Below, piece by piece: positions 1 through 10,319 of a stretch of DNA of 64,000 nt (its first letter is position 1; each line of letters opens with the position of its first letter). A program made the position numbers and the translations under genes. This DNA is from Neoarius graeffei (taxonomy: Eukaryota > Chordata > Actinopteri > Siluriformes > Ariidae). The notes under the pieces were generated by a model, which was given only the letters and a program-made list of their open reading frames with translations, had not been told where the DNA came from and made no database searches. The DNA is taken from assembly GCF_027579695.1 (NCBI RefSeq), contig NC_083590.1, positions 18,832,799 to 18,896,798 of the forward strand, given 5' to 3'.

Positions 1-431
1 TCACATTCCCTTACAGTAGACTCCTTACTCTATTCATTGATATCTGAAACGGAGCTGAAAGTATTTCACATGCTCCTTGTCATGTAACTTTAACCTGGTA
101 AATATTATCTCAACAGCTGAATCCAAAATATTCATGACCCTTCTGTTAACTTTGGTATCATAAGGTGCAGCGTGTTTACGGTTCAGCGTTTTGGTGACTC
201 ATATTATACGACATTGCCTGGATGATGATCATGCAGTGTTTGTCATCACAGAGTCTGTTTGTTGACTTAAGGAGGAGATGGGAGTAGATCATAGTCTCCT
301 ACTCAGATTCTACACAGACTTCCTGCTTTAAATACATTTGATGTAACAAATCAGCTTATTAAGACACTGTTTAAGACAGTGAAATTGGTGTTAGGCAGTG
401 TATTTTATACTCCATTTGTTTCATGCACTAT

Positions 432-816
432 CCATCCATCTATCCATCCATCCATTATCTGTAGCCGCTTATCCTGTCCTACAGGGTCGCAGGCAAGCTG
501 GAGCCTATCCCAGCTGACTATGGGCGAGAGGCGGCGTACACCCTGGACAAGTCGCCAGGTCATCACAGGGCTGATACAGAGACAAACAACCATTCACACT
601 CACATTCACACCTACGGTCAATTTAGAGTCACCAGTTAACCTAACCTGCATGTCTTTGGACTGTGGGGGAAACCGGAGCACCCGGAGGAAACCCACGCGG
701 ACACGGGGAGAACATGCAAACTCCACACAGAAAGGCCCTCGCCGGCTGCTGGGCTCGAACCCAGGACCTTCTTGCTGTGAGGCGACAGCGCTAACCACTA
801 CACCACCGTGCCGACC
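432..816 (-). repeat. V-SINE, full length, with 15 bp target duplication
   Basis: Reference copy for the family. On the reverse strand it has a tRNA-like head (A box tggtgtagtggttagc, B box gggttcgagccc), then the conserved V-SINE core (catgttctccccgtgtccgc and cctccgggtgctccggtttc), then a body with gtgaatgtgagtgtgaatgg, and a 3' tail ending in short repeats. It is flanked by a perfect direct repeat tgtttcatgcactat at 417-431 and 817-831, so boundaries are firm. Open frames within it are by-products of its sequence, not genes. Confidence 0.95.
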
Positions 817-833
817 TGTTTCATGCACTATTG

Positions 834-1785
834 GTAGAAAATACATAGCGAAACATGTTCACAGCATAACTTGGGACTGCATAGCAGATCTGCAGGAAAA
901 TTGTTTACGAAAGTCTGGAGACGGAGCTGAGTTTCCTTACAGCTGAACAGTCAACATACTGTCTATGACCTGCTAAATTAATATGTAAATCAAGACAAGT
1001 TAAATTTTTTTTTGTCTGGACACAAGTGTGAAGGTTTTATGTTTCAATAAGCGGTCTCGTGACCTAGAGGTTAAAAAACAAACAAGAAAAAAAGAGAAAG
1101 TATTTTTGTCTACCTTTTAGCAATCAGGGAATAAAATATTGTCTTGAAAAAGTTTTTTTTAAATCAAATTAACGAAGTAATTAAATTTAGTAAGTGATTT
1201 CCAAGTCAATCTATTCAGAGTGTCATTAATCATGTTTTGTATTTGAATAAAATATGTATCAATTCAATCTAGATTAACATGAACCCGAGACGTAAACCAT
1301 AGCTTTATTGTTCAGTTCAGGACTGTAACCCAAACATCACCAAAATTAATTACGTCTGTTTACTTCTTTCGAAAGATTGCACCATTTTTAATTTTTTTTC
1401 CTTCTGATCAAATCTGACTCATGAACGCACCCTTCTTGATGTGTTTGAGCTTGTCAATGTGTGTGATGTGTTATATTTCATTTCCCAGTAATTCCCCTTT
1501 TCTCTGCTTTGCAAATTTAATTAAACTGACTCACACACACCTCATTCAACTGGGAATATAACAGCAAGAAATACTCCCATACACCCACTGGAGCTTAATC
1601 ATTACATTTTTATTACTGACATGAACGGAAAACATCAACCGTATCAAACAAAAAAGACCTAATCTCATAGACTCACAGGTTAATGTTTAACTCAAATTGC
1701 TTCTGACTTGGAGTGTAAATTGTTTGCTTGAGCTTCTACTCCCCCTCCTGCATTTGATCAATTAATTTTTCTCTCAACAAACATC
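834..1785. other. no recognisable feature
   Basis: AT-rich sequence without a credible exon, RNA gene or repeat that I recognise. The same holds for 1-416. Confidence 0.5.
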
Positions 1786-2345
1786 CCAGTTGCTGCTGCT
1801 GAAAAACATCCCTGCAGCATGATGCTCCCACCACCATGTTTCATTTTAGGGAAAGAATTGGCCAGGTGAAGAGTGGTGCTTAGTAACATGTGGGTCAATC
1901 CTCATTTTGTCTTCCTCTTCTTTTTCTTCTTCTTCAATGTTCTGCCTGATGGTAGGTCCGAGTTTCTAGGGAAGAATTACAGTAGTGGTTGCTTGTTGCC
2001 TTCTACTGGATTATTTATAGAGGTTTTCTCCTCTCAACCATTCACACCTATGGGCAATTTAGAGTAGCCAGTTAACCTAACCGCTTGTCTTTGGATGGTG
2101 GAGGAAACCTGCAGAGACACAGGGAGAACATGGAAACTCCACATAGAAAGACCCCTGTCAGCCACTGGGCTCAAACCCGGAACCTTCTTGCTGTGAGGCA
2201 AAAGTGCTAATCACTGCACCACCATGCCGCCCCTCATTTCATCAGACATCAGAATTTTATTTCTCATGGATTGATAGTCCTTTGGAAAACTCCAAGTAAG
2301 CCACTTTGTACTTACTTTTTTACTGAAGAGTGGTTGAAAGATGGT
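1786..2345 (-). pseudogene. Tc1-like transposase fragments around a degraded V-SINE piece
   Basis: On the minus strand, 2345-2250 reads SFPKDYQSMRNKILMSDEM, the region around the first catalytic Asp of Tc1-like transposases. 1860-1790 reads KH, a Gly-rich stretch, then MLQGCFSAAATGM, resembling the HGGGSIMLWGCFSA motif that follows it. Both parts are in family order on the same strand, separated by a diverged V-SINE fragment (about 2037-2235) and by short unmatched sequence. It is a short, decayed internal fragment with no inverted repeats seen. Confidence 0.65.
2037..2235 (-). repeat. V-SINE head and core fragment, diverged
   Basis: It contains the core and tRNA head (ending ccaccatgccgcccc) of the V-SINE family with many substitutions. 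The tail is missing, so it is older than most copies here. Confidence 0.8.
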
Positions 2346-2578
2346 TCTCCTTTCACATCTCAGGGTGAGCTTCTGATACTGATTCTGCAGGGTTGGACGT
2401 GATCTCAGGTCATGTCTGGAGACAGTCTTAAAAAACAAACAAACTTGGAAGTAAAAACAAGTGGACATGTTGGCTTTCCTCTTAAACCCAACCCAATTTC
2501 CAATCTTGGGTGAGTTAATCTGTACAATGGATGTTTAACTGAGTCATTTTGCTTTTACTGTAATCACTTCACACACTG

Positions 2579-2626
2579 ATACATACTGTATGTTACACCT
2601 GTTGAAGGTGTAACATAGTATGTATA
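2579..2626. repeat. short hairpin
   Basis: Inverted repeat: tacatactgtatgttacacc and ggtgtaacatagtatgta flank a 7 base spacer (tgttgaa), with a 2 base gap in the stem. Function unknown. It abuts the tandem duplication at 2632. Confidence 0.7.
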
Positions 2627-2631
2627 GTTGG

Positions 2632-3083
2632 CCAATTTCAGCCATTCTGACTTGCAGCTATGTTGGCGATTGGACAATGTTGACAGGTGCATCTTTTTTA
2701 GTCACTTCCACTAATTTGCACTCTGCATTCACAAGGCTTCGGATTGTCTTAGAAATTTAAAAACTGAGTTTTGCTCATGATATTCCTCCTCACCTGTAAG
2801 ACAATCTTTATTACTCCCATCTCCAAAACCCTTTGTAAACTCTGTTTATCTTGGTGGCCAATTTCAGCCATTCTGACTTGCAGCTATGTTGGCAATTGGA
2901 CAATATTGACAAGTGCATCTTTTTTGGTCGCTTCCACTAATTTGCACTGTGCATCCACAAGGCTTTGGATTATCTTAGAAATTTAAAAACTGAGTTTTGC
3001 TCACAACATTCCCCCTCACCTGTAAGACAATCTTTATTACTTGCATCTCCAAAACCCTTTGTAAACTCTATCCATCTTGGTAA
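2632..3083. repeat. two-copy tandem duplication, period 224 bp
   Basis: The sequence starting ggccaatttcagccattctg at 2632 recurs at 2856 with about 90% identity and continues to about 3083 (both copies contain ctccaaaaccctttgtaaac). It encodes nothing recognisable. Confidence 0.85.
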
Positions 3084-4027
3084 CACTCATGGGCAGATAT
3101 TTTCAGTTATATGAAAGCACTTAAACAGATAGAGACCCATATACCAGAAATGGATAATCCCCATGATGCCAGCCAACAGGGCTACACACTCAGAGGAAAG
3201 CAGGCATGTGGTGCAGAATTAATTAGTTCCCCACTCACAACTATACTTCCTACCAGTATTATTTCCCATTTGCTGTTTGACGCACAAATATGGAAGAAAA
3301 GAGATCTCCCTGGGGGACATCTCTAGGTTTCCTTCACCCAGTGTGAAGAACCTAGGGGTCATGTTCGATGACAAACTTTTCTCCTCAGCGAACATCGCTG
3401 CAGTGACCTGGACATATAGATTCCTCCTCTACAACATCCAAAGGATCTGCCCTTTTCTCACCACCTACTCTACTCAGCTCCTGGTCCAAACGCTGATCCT
3501 CTCCCGCTTGGACGACTGCAACTCTCTCCTTGCTGGCCTTCCAGCTTCTGCCATCAGACTCCTGCAGCTCATCCAGAATGCTGCAGCTCGCCTGATCTAC
3601 AACCTCCCGCATTCTTTCCATGTCACCCTTCTGTCTGCCGACCTGCACTGGTTACCTATCGCAGCTTGCATCAAATTTAAAACACTAGAGTTAGGGCCAG
3701 CATACCTCGAGAGTCTGATTTGCCCCTACGTGCCAGCCAGATCCCTACGCTCCGCTATTACTGGTTGCCTGGCCCCTCCTCTTCTCCACTCCTGCCCAAC
3801 CTGCTCAAGACTACTCTCTGTCCTGGTTCCCCATTGGTGGAAAGACTTTCCCATTGAAGTCAGACCTGCTGACTCCCTGACCACCTTCAAGTGCAGACTG
3901 AAAACTCACCTCTTCAGGATGCACCTCTCCCTTGCTTCCCTGCCCACTTTGTAACTGTGTTTCAGTCTTGACCAACCCAGGCTGTGTACAGTCTAGCCTG
4001 GGGTTAGCTGTTTGAATTCTCTATTTA

Positions 4028-5637
4028 CAACCCCGATTCCAAAAAAGTTGGGACAAAGTACAAATTGTAAATAAAAATGGAATGCAATAATTTACAAATC
4101 TCAAAAACTGATATTGTATTCACAATAGAACATAGACAACATATCAAATGTCGAAAGTGAGACATTTTGAAATTTCATGCCAAATATTGGCTCATTTGAA
4201 ATTTCATGACAGCAACACATCTCAAAAAAGTTGGGACAGGGGCAATAAGAGGCTGGAAAAGTTAAAGGTACAAAAAAGGAACAGCTGGAGGACCAAATTG
4301 CAACTCATTAGGTCAATTGGCAATAGGTCATTAACATGACTGGGTATAAAAAGAGCATCTTGGAGTGGCAGCGGCTCTCAAAAGTAAAGATGGGAAGAGG
4401 ATCACCAATCCCCCTAATTCTGCGCCGACAAATAGTGGAGCAATATCAGAAAGGAGTTCGACAGTGTAAAATTGCAAAGAGTTTGAACATATCATCATCT
4501 ACAGTGCATAATATCATCAAAAGATTCAGAGAATCTGGAAGAATCTCTGTGCGTAAGGGTCAAGGCCGGAAAACCATACTGGGTGCCCGTGATCTTCGGG
4601 CCCTTAGACAGCACTGCATCACATACAGGCATGCTTCTGTATTGGAAATCACAAAATGGGCTCAAGAATAATTCCAGAGAACATTATCTGTGAACACAAT
4701 TCACCGTGCCATCCGCCGTTGCCAGCTAAAACTCTATAGTTCAAAGAAGAAGCCGTATCTAAACATGATCCAGAAGCGCAGACGTCTTCTCTGGGCCAAG
4801 GCTCATTTAAAATGGACTGTGGCAAAGTGGAAAACTGTTCTGTGGTCAGACGAATCAAAATTTGAAGTTCTTTATGGAAATCAGGGACTCCGTGTCATTC
4901 GGACTAAAGAGGAGAAGGACGACCCAAGTTGTTATCAGCGCTCAGTTCAGAAGTCTGCATCTCTGATGGTACGGGGTTGCATTAGTGCATGTGGCATGGG
5001 CAGCTTACACATCTGGAAAGACACCATCAATGCTGAAAGGTATATCCAGGTTCTAGAGCAACATATGCTCCCATCCAGACGACGTCTCTTTCAGGGAAGA
5101 CCTTGTATTTTCCAACATGACAATGCCAAACCACGTACTGCATCAATTACAGTACAGCATCATGGCTGCGTAGAAGAAGGGTCTGGGTACTGAACTGGCC
5201 AGCCTGCAGTCCAGATCTTTCACCCATAGAAAACATTTGGCACATCATAAAACGGAAGATACGACAAAAAAGACCTAAGACAGTTGAGCAACTAGAATCC
5301 TACATTAGACAAGAATGGGTTAACATTCCTATCCCTAAACTTGAGCAACTTGTCTCCTCAGTCCCCAGACGTTTACAGACTGTTGTAAAGAGAAAAGGGG
5401 ATGTCTCACAGTGGGAAACATGGCCTTGTCCCAACTTTTTTGAGATGTGTTGTTTTCATGAAATTTAAAATCACCTAATTTTTCTCTTTAAATGATACAT
5501 TTTCTCAGTTTAAACATTTGATATGTCATCTATGTTCTATTCTGAATAAAATATGGAATTTTGAAACTTCCACATCATTGTATTCCGTTTTTATTTACAA
5601 TTTGTACTTTGTCCCAACGTTTTTGGAATCGGGGTTG
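4028..5637 (+). mobile_element. Tc1-like DNA transposon, 1610 bp, both inverted repeats present
   Basis: It is bounded by TA target duplications (4026-4027, 5638-5639). The ends are caaccccgattcc and its reverse complement. The outer repeat extends about 57 bp. An inner copy of the aaaaaagttgggac motif sits at about 4223-4236 and, inverted, at 5427-5440, giving ~200 bp terminal repeats of the IR/DR kind. The transposase reads from about 4390 (MGRGSPIPL) with paired helix-turn-helix (RQCKIAKSLNISSSTVHNII), then WSDESKFEV, FQHDNAKPRT and LSPIENIWHIIKRK, the DD34E triad. There is a TAA at 4669-4671 and a frame change near 5150 (two extra bases, or one lost), so this copy is defective although otherwise intact. 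Confidence 0.95.
4390..5400 (+). pseudogene. Tc1-like transposase, defective
   Basis: This is the cut-and-paste transposase of the element at 4028-5637. An N-terminal bipartite DNA-binding region lies at about residues 1-110 and the DDE catalytic domain follows. Asp 1 is in WSDESKF, Asp 2 in QHDNAKP and Glu in SPIENIW. One in-frame TAA (4669) and one frame shift near 5150 break it. With so few lesions, the copy is probably young relative to the LINE it entered. Confidence 0.9.
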
Positions 5638-5859
5638 TAGTTATGCTTTATAGGGCTGGTTTGTTTCCTTGGCTGGTTGAGTATTGGTACGGTATGTCGA
5701 TAGAATATTACACTAGGTATTGCTGTCACTTGTTCAGTTGGCACTAGAACTTTCTTGTCTAGAAGTTTAGCACTTTGTGTACCTGACTTTTGCACTTCTT
5801 GTGCGTTGCTCTGGATAAGAGCATCTGCTAAATGTCATGTAATATAATGTAATGTAAAG

Positions 5860-6264
5860 AAAACATTATAACTGTGGTTTCATCTTAACCTGTCACCAAG
5901 TACCATATATCTGCGTAAGCATCAGTTTAAGAATCTGATACACCAGGCATTATTAGGCCATGCCTTTATCAACAAGGTGATTGGTGCTTTTTGTGGAGGG
6001 GAAGAAATTATATAATACACCCACCATGTTCAGGGTTATGCACTATCCCATTCATATTGTATTTTAAGCAGCAGCATATTTACTCATAGTCAATGGCGTC
6101 TCTAGATATGCACAGAGATCACATCTGGCCCTGAGAGATTTGGCCACCTCCCTGATTAAAACTTCCTGTTTGCTCTAAAAGGAGTCCATGTGGATCTGGA
6201 CTTCCTGTATTTCAGACTGATGGATGCCACAAAAGAGTAAATCTTTTGGTAAAAGTAGGCATTA
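5860..6264. other. no recognisable feature
   Basis: Unique-looking AT-rich sequence between the LINE tail and the next MITE; no exon-like stretch seen. Confidence 0.5.
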
Positions 6265-6266
6265 TA

Positions 6267-6822
6267 CACTCACCGGCCACTTTATTAGGAAAACCCATCC
6301 ACCTGCTGTTTTATGCAGTTCTCTAATCAGCCGATCCCTTGATGCATCAAATCATGCAGATACAAATCAAGAGCTTCAGTTAATGTTCACAATGTTCAAA
6401 CATCAGAATGGGAAAAATTGTGATCCCAGAGTGTGACTTTCTTTCACTGCAGCATGGGTGTTGGTTTGAGCCTGATGGACTGGTTTGAGTATTTCAGAAA
6501 CTGCTGATCTCCTGGGGTTTTCACACACAACAGTCTCTAGAGTTTACACAGATAGAATGGTGCAAAAAACACTGAGTGAGCAATGACAGTTCTGTGGGTG
6601 GAAACAAACACCTTGTTGATAAGAGGGGTCAGAGAAGAATGGACAGATTGGTTCGAGCTGACAGGAAGGATATAGTAACCCATAGCAACTCTCTACAACC
6701 GTGGTGAGCAGAAAAGCATCTCAGCATGCAACAGCAGAAGAAGACATTGGGCTCCACTCCTGCAGCCAAGAACAGGGGTCTTAAAATCAAGAACAAAGTC
6801 GTATTAAAGTTAGCGATGAGTG
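6267..6822 (+). mobile_element. MITE, 556 bp, TA target duplication (cactcaccgg family)
   Basis: Begins cactcaccggccactttatt and ends ttagcgatgagtg, imperfect inverted ends of about 25 bp, flanked by TA on both sides (6265-6266, 6823-6824). The family is common in fish. A second copy in reverse orientation lies at 26819-28690. No transposase is encoded. Confidence 0.85.
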
Positions 6823-7027
6823 TATTATTAGCATAAACAGTGAGCCTTATGCGTTTTATTGTGTATAATTACAAATTATGTATATTTAGTCATTAGCCAG
6901 TCTTGGCTTGTGACTTCTCATGCTCTTTCTTTTGTATTGTCTCCAGTGGCTTTTTATGATTTACGTATATTATTCTTAGAGCCTTAAAGCTAGGCATGGA
7001 TGGAAACATGGACTATTATTAACATGC

Positions 7028-7100
<73 letters not shown>
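7028..7100. repeat. (AC)n microsatellite
   Basis: About 73 bp of uninterrupted AC dinucleotides. Confidence 0.98.
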
Positions 7101-7103
<3 letters not shown>

Positions 7104-7133
7104 TCAAATTACTTTGAATCAGTGACATTTTAA

Positions 7134-7759
7134 AGTGCCATTCCACCGTTGGATGTATTCTTTGGCATAAAATACAATATATTTTGACAACATATGTAAA
7201 CAGTATCACTAGATAGAGAAATCTTTTAGCTTCAAAATGATATATCAAACATAATTTTTTGACAACGACAAGTATATTAATTTTGCGACCAAAGTCATCT
7301 ACCCTTTTAATTTCCGCACGTGATGTCATCGGCAGGTTCCCCTTCTTGTGTACCACGTGACGTGTGACGTGGCACATATTATCAGCAATGGCGGATAGAA
7401 CGCGATAAAAATAATACCAATAAATCTAGCTAACTGAAAGATTAACTCAAAAATTTTCGCAATTTTTTTGGCCCCCATATACGAGGAGAAATGACTCTCA
7501 CTTTGGGGGTTTCCTGGTCTAAAAATAGACCGACACGTGGTACACAAGAAGGGGAACCTGCCGATAACATCACGTTTCACTACCGCGTGGAAATTAAAAG
7601 GGTAGGTGACTTTGGCCGCAAAATTAATATACTTGTCGTTGTCAAAAAATTATGTTTGATATATCATTTTGAAGCTAAAAGATTTCTCTGTCTAGTCATG
7701 TTGTCATAAAATATATTGTATTTTATGCCAAAGAATACATCCAATGGTGGAATGGCACT
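7134..7759. mobile_element. MITE with ~220 bp inverted repeats and TTAA target site
   Basis: Ends agtgccattccacc and ggtggaatggcact are the start of inverted repeats of more than 200 bp (shared inner motifs tatgccaaagaatacatcca, gatatatcattttgaagcta, ggggaacctgccgat). TTAA lies on each side (7130-7133, 7760-7763), the piggyBac-type target. The termini are not the classic piggyBac CCY, so the superfamily is uncertain. Confidence 0.85.
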
Positions 7760-7764
7760 TTAAG

Positions 7765-8100
7765 TTACACAGAGCAGATAATCATCTTTGTCCAACACAC
7801 ACGGGTATCTCCACTTCTGTTTCTATTAGAAGTATGACTGAGTTTATACAGAGAGCATCTCTACCTTATCATCGAAGTCAATATCAAAGCATTAAAGCAA
7901 GAGATTCATTCCGGAACAGAATCTCAGCAAGACGATGCTTCATACAGTCTGATTTAACCCCCTAAAGCTCCACAGAGTGTAAAATATAGCTCAGAAGCGT
8001 GAACATTTTAACACACATTTCAAATCATCACATGTTCACACGAATACGTTATCATGTAGAGACTTGTATCACAGATGTGCCACATAATCTAAACATAATA
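7765..8100. other. no recognisable feature
   Basis: Nothing recognised. Confidence 0.4.
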
Positions 8101-8129
8101 AACAGATATAGAGTGAAGAATGACATTTA

Positions 8130-8900
8130 ACAATAAAAAACTTAGAATGAGTGATATGGTGAAGTTTCATGCAAGTACATATTTATTAACATTTGTTGAA
8201 GAAGTCTCCATTGTCAGTATTTTGTAACACCCAGTCTGCCTTCAGGCTTTAGAGTTTGTCAGCAACATGACAAGCTACATATTTTTATCTTATTAACTTA
8301 AAGACAGAGAGACAAACTGCTATAACGCACGCAGTAACAAGAACAGGATGTTCCACATCAAATGCAACTATAAATGAATAAAAAGTATGATATTTTGTTC
8401 TTTAATTAATCATCATCTTCCTTCAGCTGCTCCGTTAGGGGTCACCACACTGGATCTGTTCCGCATATTTGATTTGGCATAGGTTTTTACACCAGATGTC
8501 CTTCCTGATGCAGGCCTCCCCAGTCTATCCAGGCTTGGGACCAGCACTAAGTACGCACTAGCTTGTAGATTTTACCTAATCTGCATGTCTTTGAACTGTG
8601 AAGGAAACTGGAGCGCCCAGAGGAAACCCACACAGACACAGGGAGAACATGCAAACTCCACACAGAAATGCCCCCGTTGGCTGTGAGGTTCGAACCTAGA
8701 ACCCTCCTGCTGTGAGGCAACAGTGCTAACCACTGTGCCGCTGTGTTCTTTAATTAATAAAAAAGATGAGATGAGATGTAATTGTTGGCATATTTCTGCG
8801 ACCGCATCACACCACGCAGATGTTGATTATTTTCCTATACTAGCACATCCTGTTGTGTTTCTTTTTTCCCCTTATTTGATAATCAGTGACTGAGAAAATC
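8130..8900. repeat. dispersed repeat, unclassified, split by a SINE
   Basis: The part near 8150-8225 (gtgatatggtgaagtttcatg...gaagtctccattgtcag) resembles 22300-22385. The part near 8815-8875 (gttgattattttcctatact...cacatcctg) resembles 53465-53520. Both belong to a repeat that is abundant in fish. A V-SINE (8411-8744) separates them. Confidence 0.55.
8411..8744 (-). repeat. V-SINE variant with a different 3' tail, 14 bp target duplication
   Basis: The tRNA head and V-SINE core are present on the reverse strand, but the body and tail differ from the other copies. Its tail region reads ggggtcaccacactggatct and atgtccttcctgatgcaggc on the plus strand. It is flanked by perfect repeats gttctttaattaat at 8397-8410 and 8745-8758. 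Confidence 0.9.
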
Positions 8901-8959
8901 TTTAACACTTGTCTTTTATCTCCTTCTGGAATCGAGACACTGCACTGACATGTAGAGTC

Positions 8960-9490
8960 TAATGAAGTCAGTCCAATGGCATGACAGTCCAATGAAGTCA
9001 GTATAGCAATGTCAAATTTTCACTGGACACCTAATGACACCTAGAGAGTTGTGGGAAACAGCCCTGTGACTCTTTATTTATTTATGGCTGAAGCCATGAT
9101 GCCATACCACTAATCAATACAGACACATAACATGACACTAATACGGAACAAACAAGGCTTGAGTGCTGACATGTCTCATCACCTCGTCATTCATCCTGTT
9201 AGGGACACACTGAAGAGGGTATGTGCTGTCATCGGTCTATGTAGCACAAGGCCCCTGAGGTTACCATTCTACCTTCTAGGAAACCCTGCTTGCTGGTGAT
9301 CTCACACACCTCCCTGAGTAACATGACTATAATTCAACTGCAGCAGTTTCATATGTGATGTTTTGTGGGGTACATTAAAGGTAACTTGGGACGGATTAGT
9401 AAATTGTGGTTCCATGAGCAGGAACCTTAACAGGAACTGACTCTCCACCCTACTATGCATGAACAAACACGGAGCCCTGACTGAACCACC
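8960..9490. other. no recognisable feature
   Basis: Nothing recognised. Confidence 0.4.
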
Positions 9491-9494
9491 TCTC

Positions 9495-9630
9495 ACTCCA
9501 TCCATCCATCATCTATACTGCTTATACATCAGGGTCATGTGGGAAGCTGGAGCCAATCCCAGCTGACTTTGGGTGAGAGGTGGGGTTCACCCCGGGCAGG
9601 TCACCAATCTATCTGAGGGCAACCTCAACC
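9495..9630 (-). repeat. V-SINE tail fragment
   Basis: Contains gctggagccaatcccagctg and the following body segment of the V-SINE family, diverged. Head and core are absent. Confidence 0.75.
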
Positions 9631-9701
9631 CGACACATTCTTCATAAGACACGTACTTTACTACATTCCAACCCATTATGAGTGTTTAAGTGCTCTCAGT
9701 G

Positions 9702-9905
9702 CTATGCAGAAGGCATTCTTACCTTACCCGACTTTTTTCTTACTGTTGTCCTCACAACCTCATCCACCAAATGATCAAACTCCAGCTCTTTAACAACCTC
9801 TGATTCAATGAACAGCAATGATATGTTCAGTCTTCCTTGGACCATTTTGTTTTGTCTGACCCCTTCTCTGGCTTCTCTTTCCTTTTTAAACTTTATTTTA
9901 ATCAG
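9702..9905 (-). pseudogene. possible C-terminal (dimerisation) fragment of a hAT-type transposase
   Basis: A 68-codon open stretch ends with RLNISLLFIESEVVKELEFD and HLVDEVV. This resembles the RL-x-L-x-IE-x(n)-L-FD-x-L-hydrophobic pattern at the C-terminus of ZMYM-like hAT transposases, preceded by the usual Lys/Glu-rich linker. No catalytic part or inverted repeats are seen nearby. Resemblance is by eye only. It could also be chance. Confidence 0.4.
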
Positions 9906-10319
9906 CACTAAGTCTGGGTTTATGGGTATGGTTTATCTTAATTACAGATTCTGTCGTGCTACATTACAATGAAGAAGGAGCTCCTCAAGGGCCTCAGGGA
10001 CCTGGCATGACCATTAGGTACAGTACCTAAAAGGATGTCTTTAATGTACACTCTACTTGTGATTGAAATTATTCTAAATGGTTGATGGAGGAGTGAGTCT
10101 TTTCAGTGAGTCAAATGATTTGGCTCAGCTCACCAGTAAGGGTTGATTCTTTTGACTCCTGTCTATTTTCAGCTCATCACCATTTTGGTTGTCTAATACG
10201 GTTTATAAACTTCCTTGGGCACTGTGCCTTTCTTGTCTTATTTCTTTGTAACTGTCTAATAGAGAAGGTGTTGTTTCTCTGTCTGTCAGTCACAGGGAAG
10301 GAGGTGTGGCACCTGTGAT

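Larger units (their letters stand above)
3300..5858 (+). mobile_element. L2-type LINE 3' end, interrupted by a Tc1-like transposon
   Basis: The frame at about 3325-3954 encodes the end of a non-LTR reverse transcriptase: KNLGVMFDDKLFSSANI, SRLDDCNSLLAGLP, LLQLIQNAAARLIYNLP, DLHWLPI and LKTHLFRMHL, a set typical of L2/CR1-group LINEs in fish. The element is 5' truncated. Its 3' UTR runs to 4025, is broken by the insertion at 4028-5637, and resumes at 5638. It ends in ctctggataagagcatctgc and a (TAATG)n-like tail at about 5812-5858. A segment of roughly 35 residues seems missing near TLELGPAYLE, so it cannot be active. Confidence 0.85.

Noticed and set aside
650-946. Frames such as MSLDCGGNRSTRRKPTRTRG, repeated through the window
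   Set aside because: All are translations of V-SINE copies.
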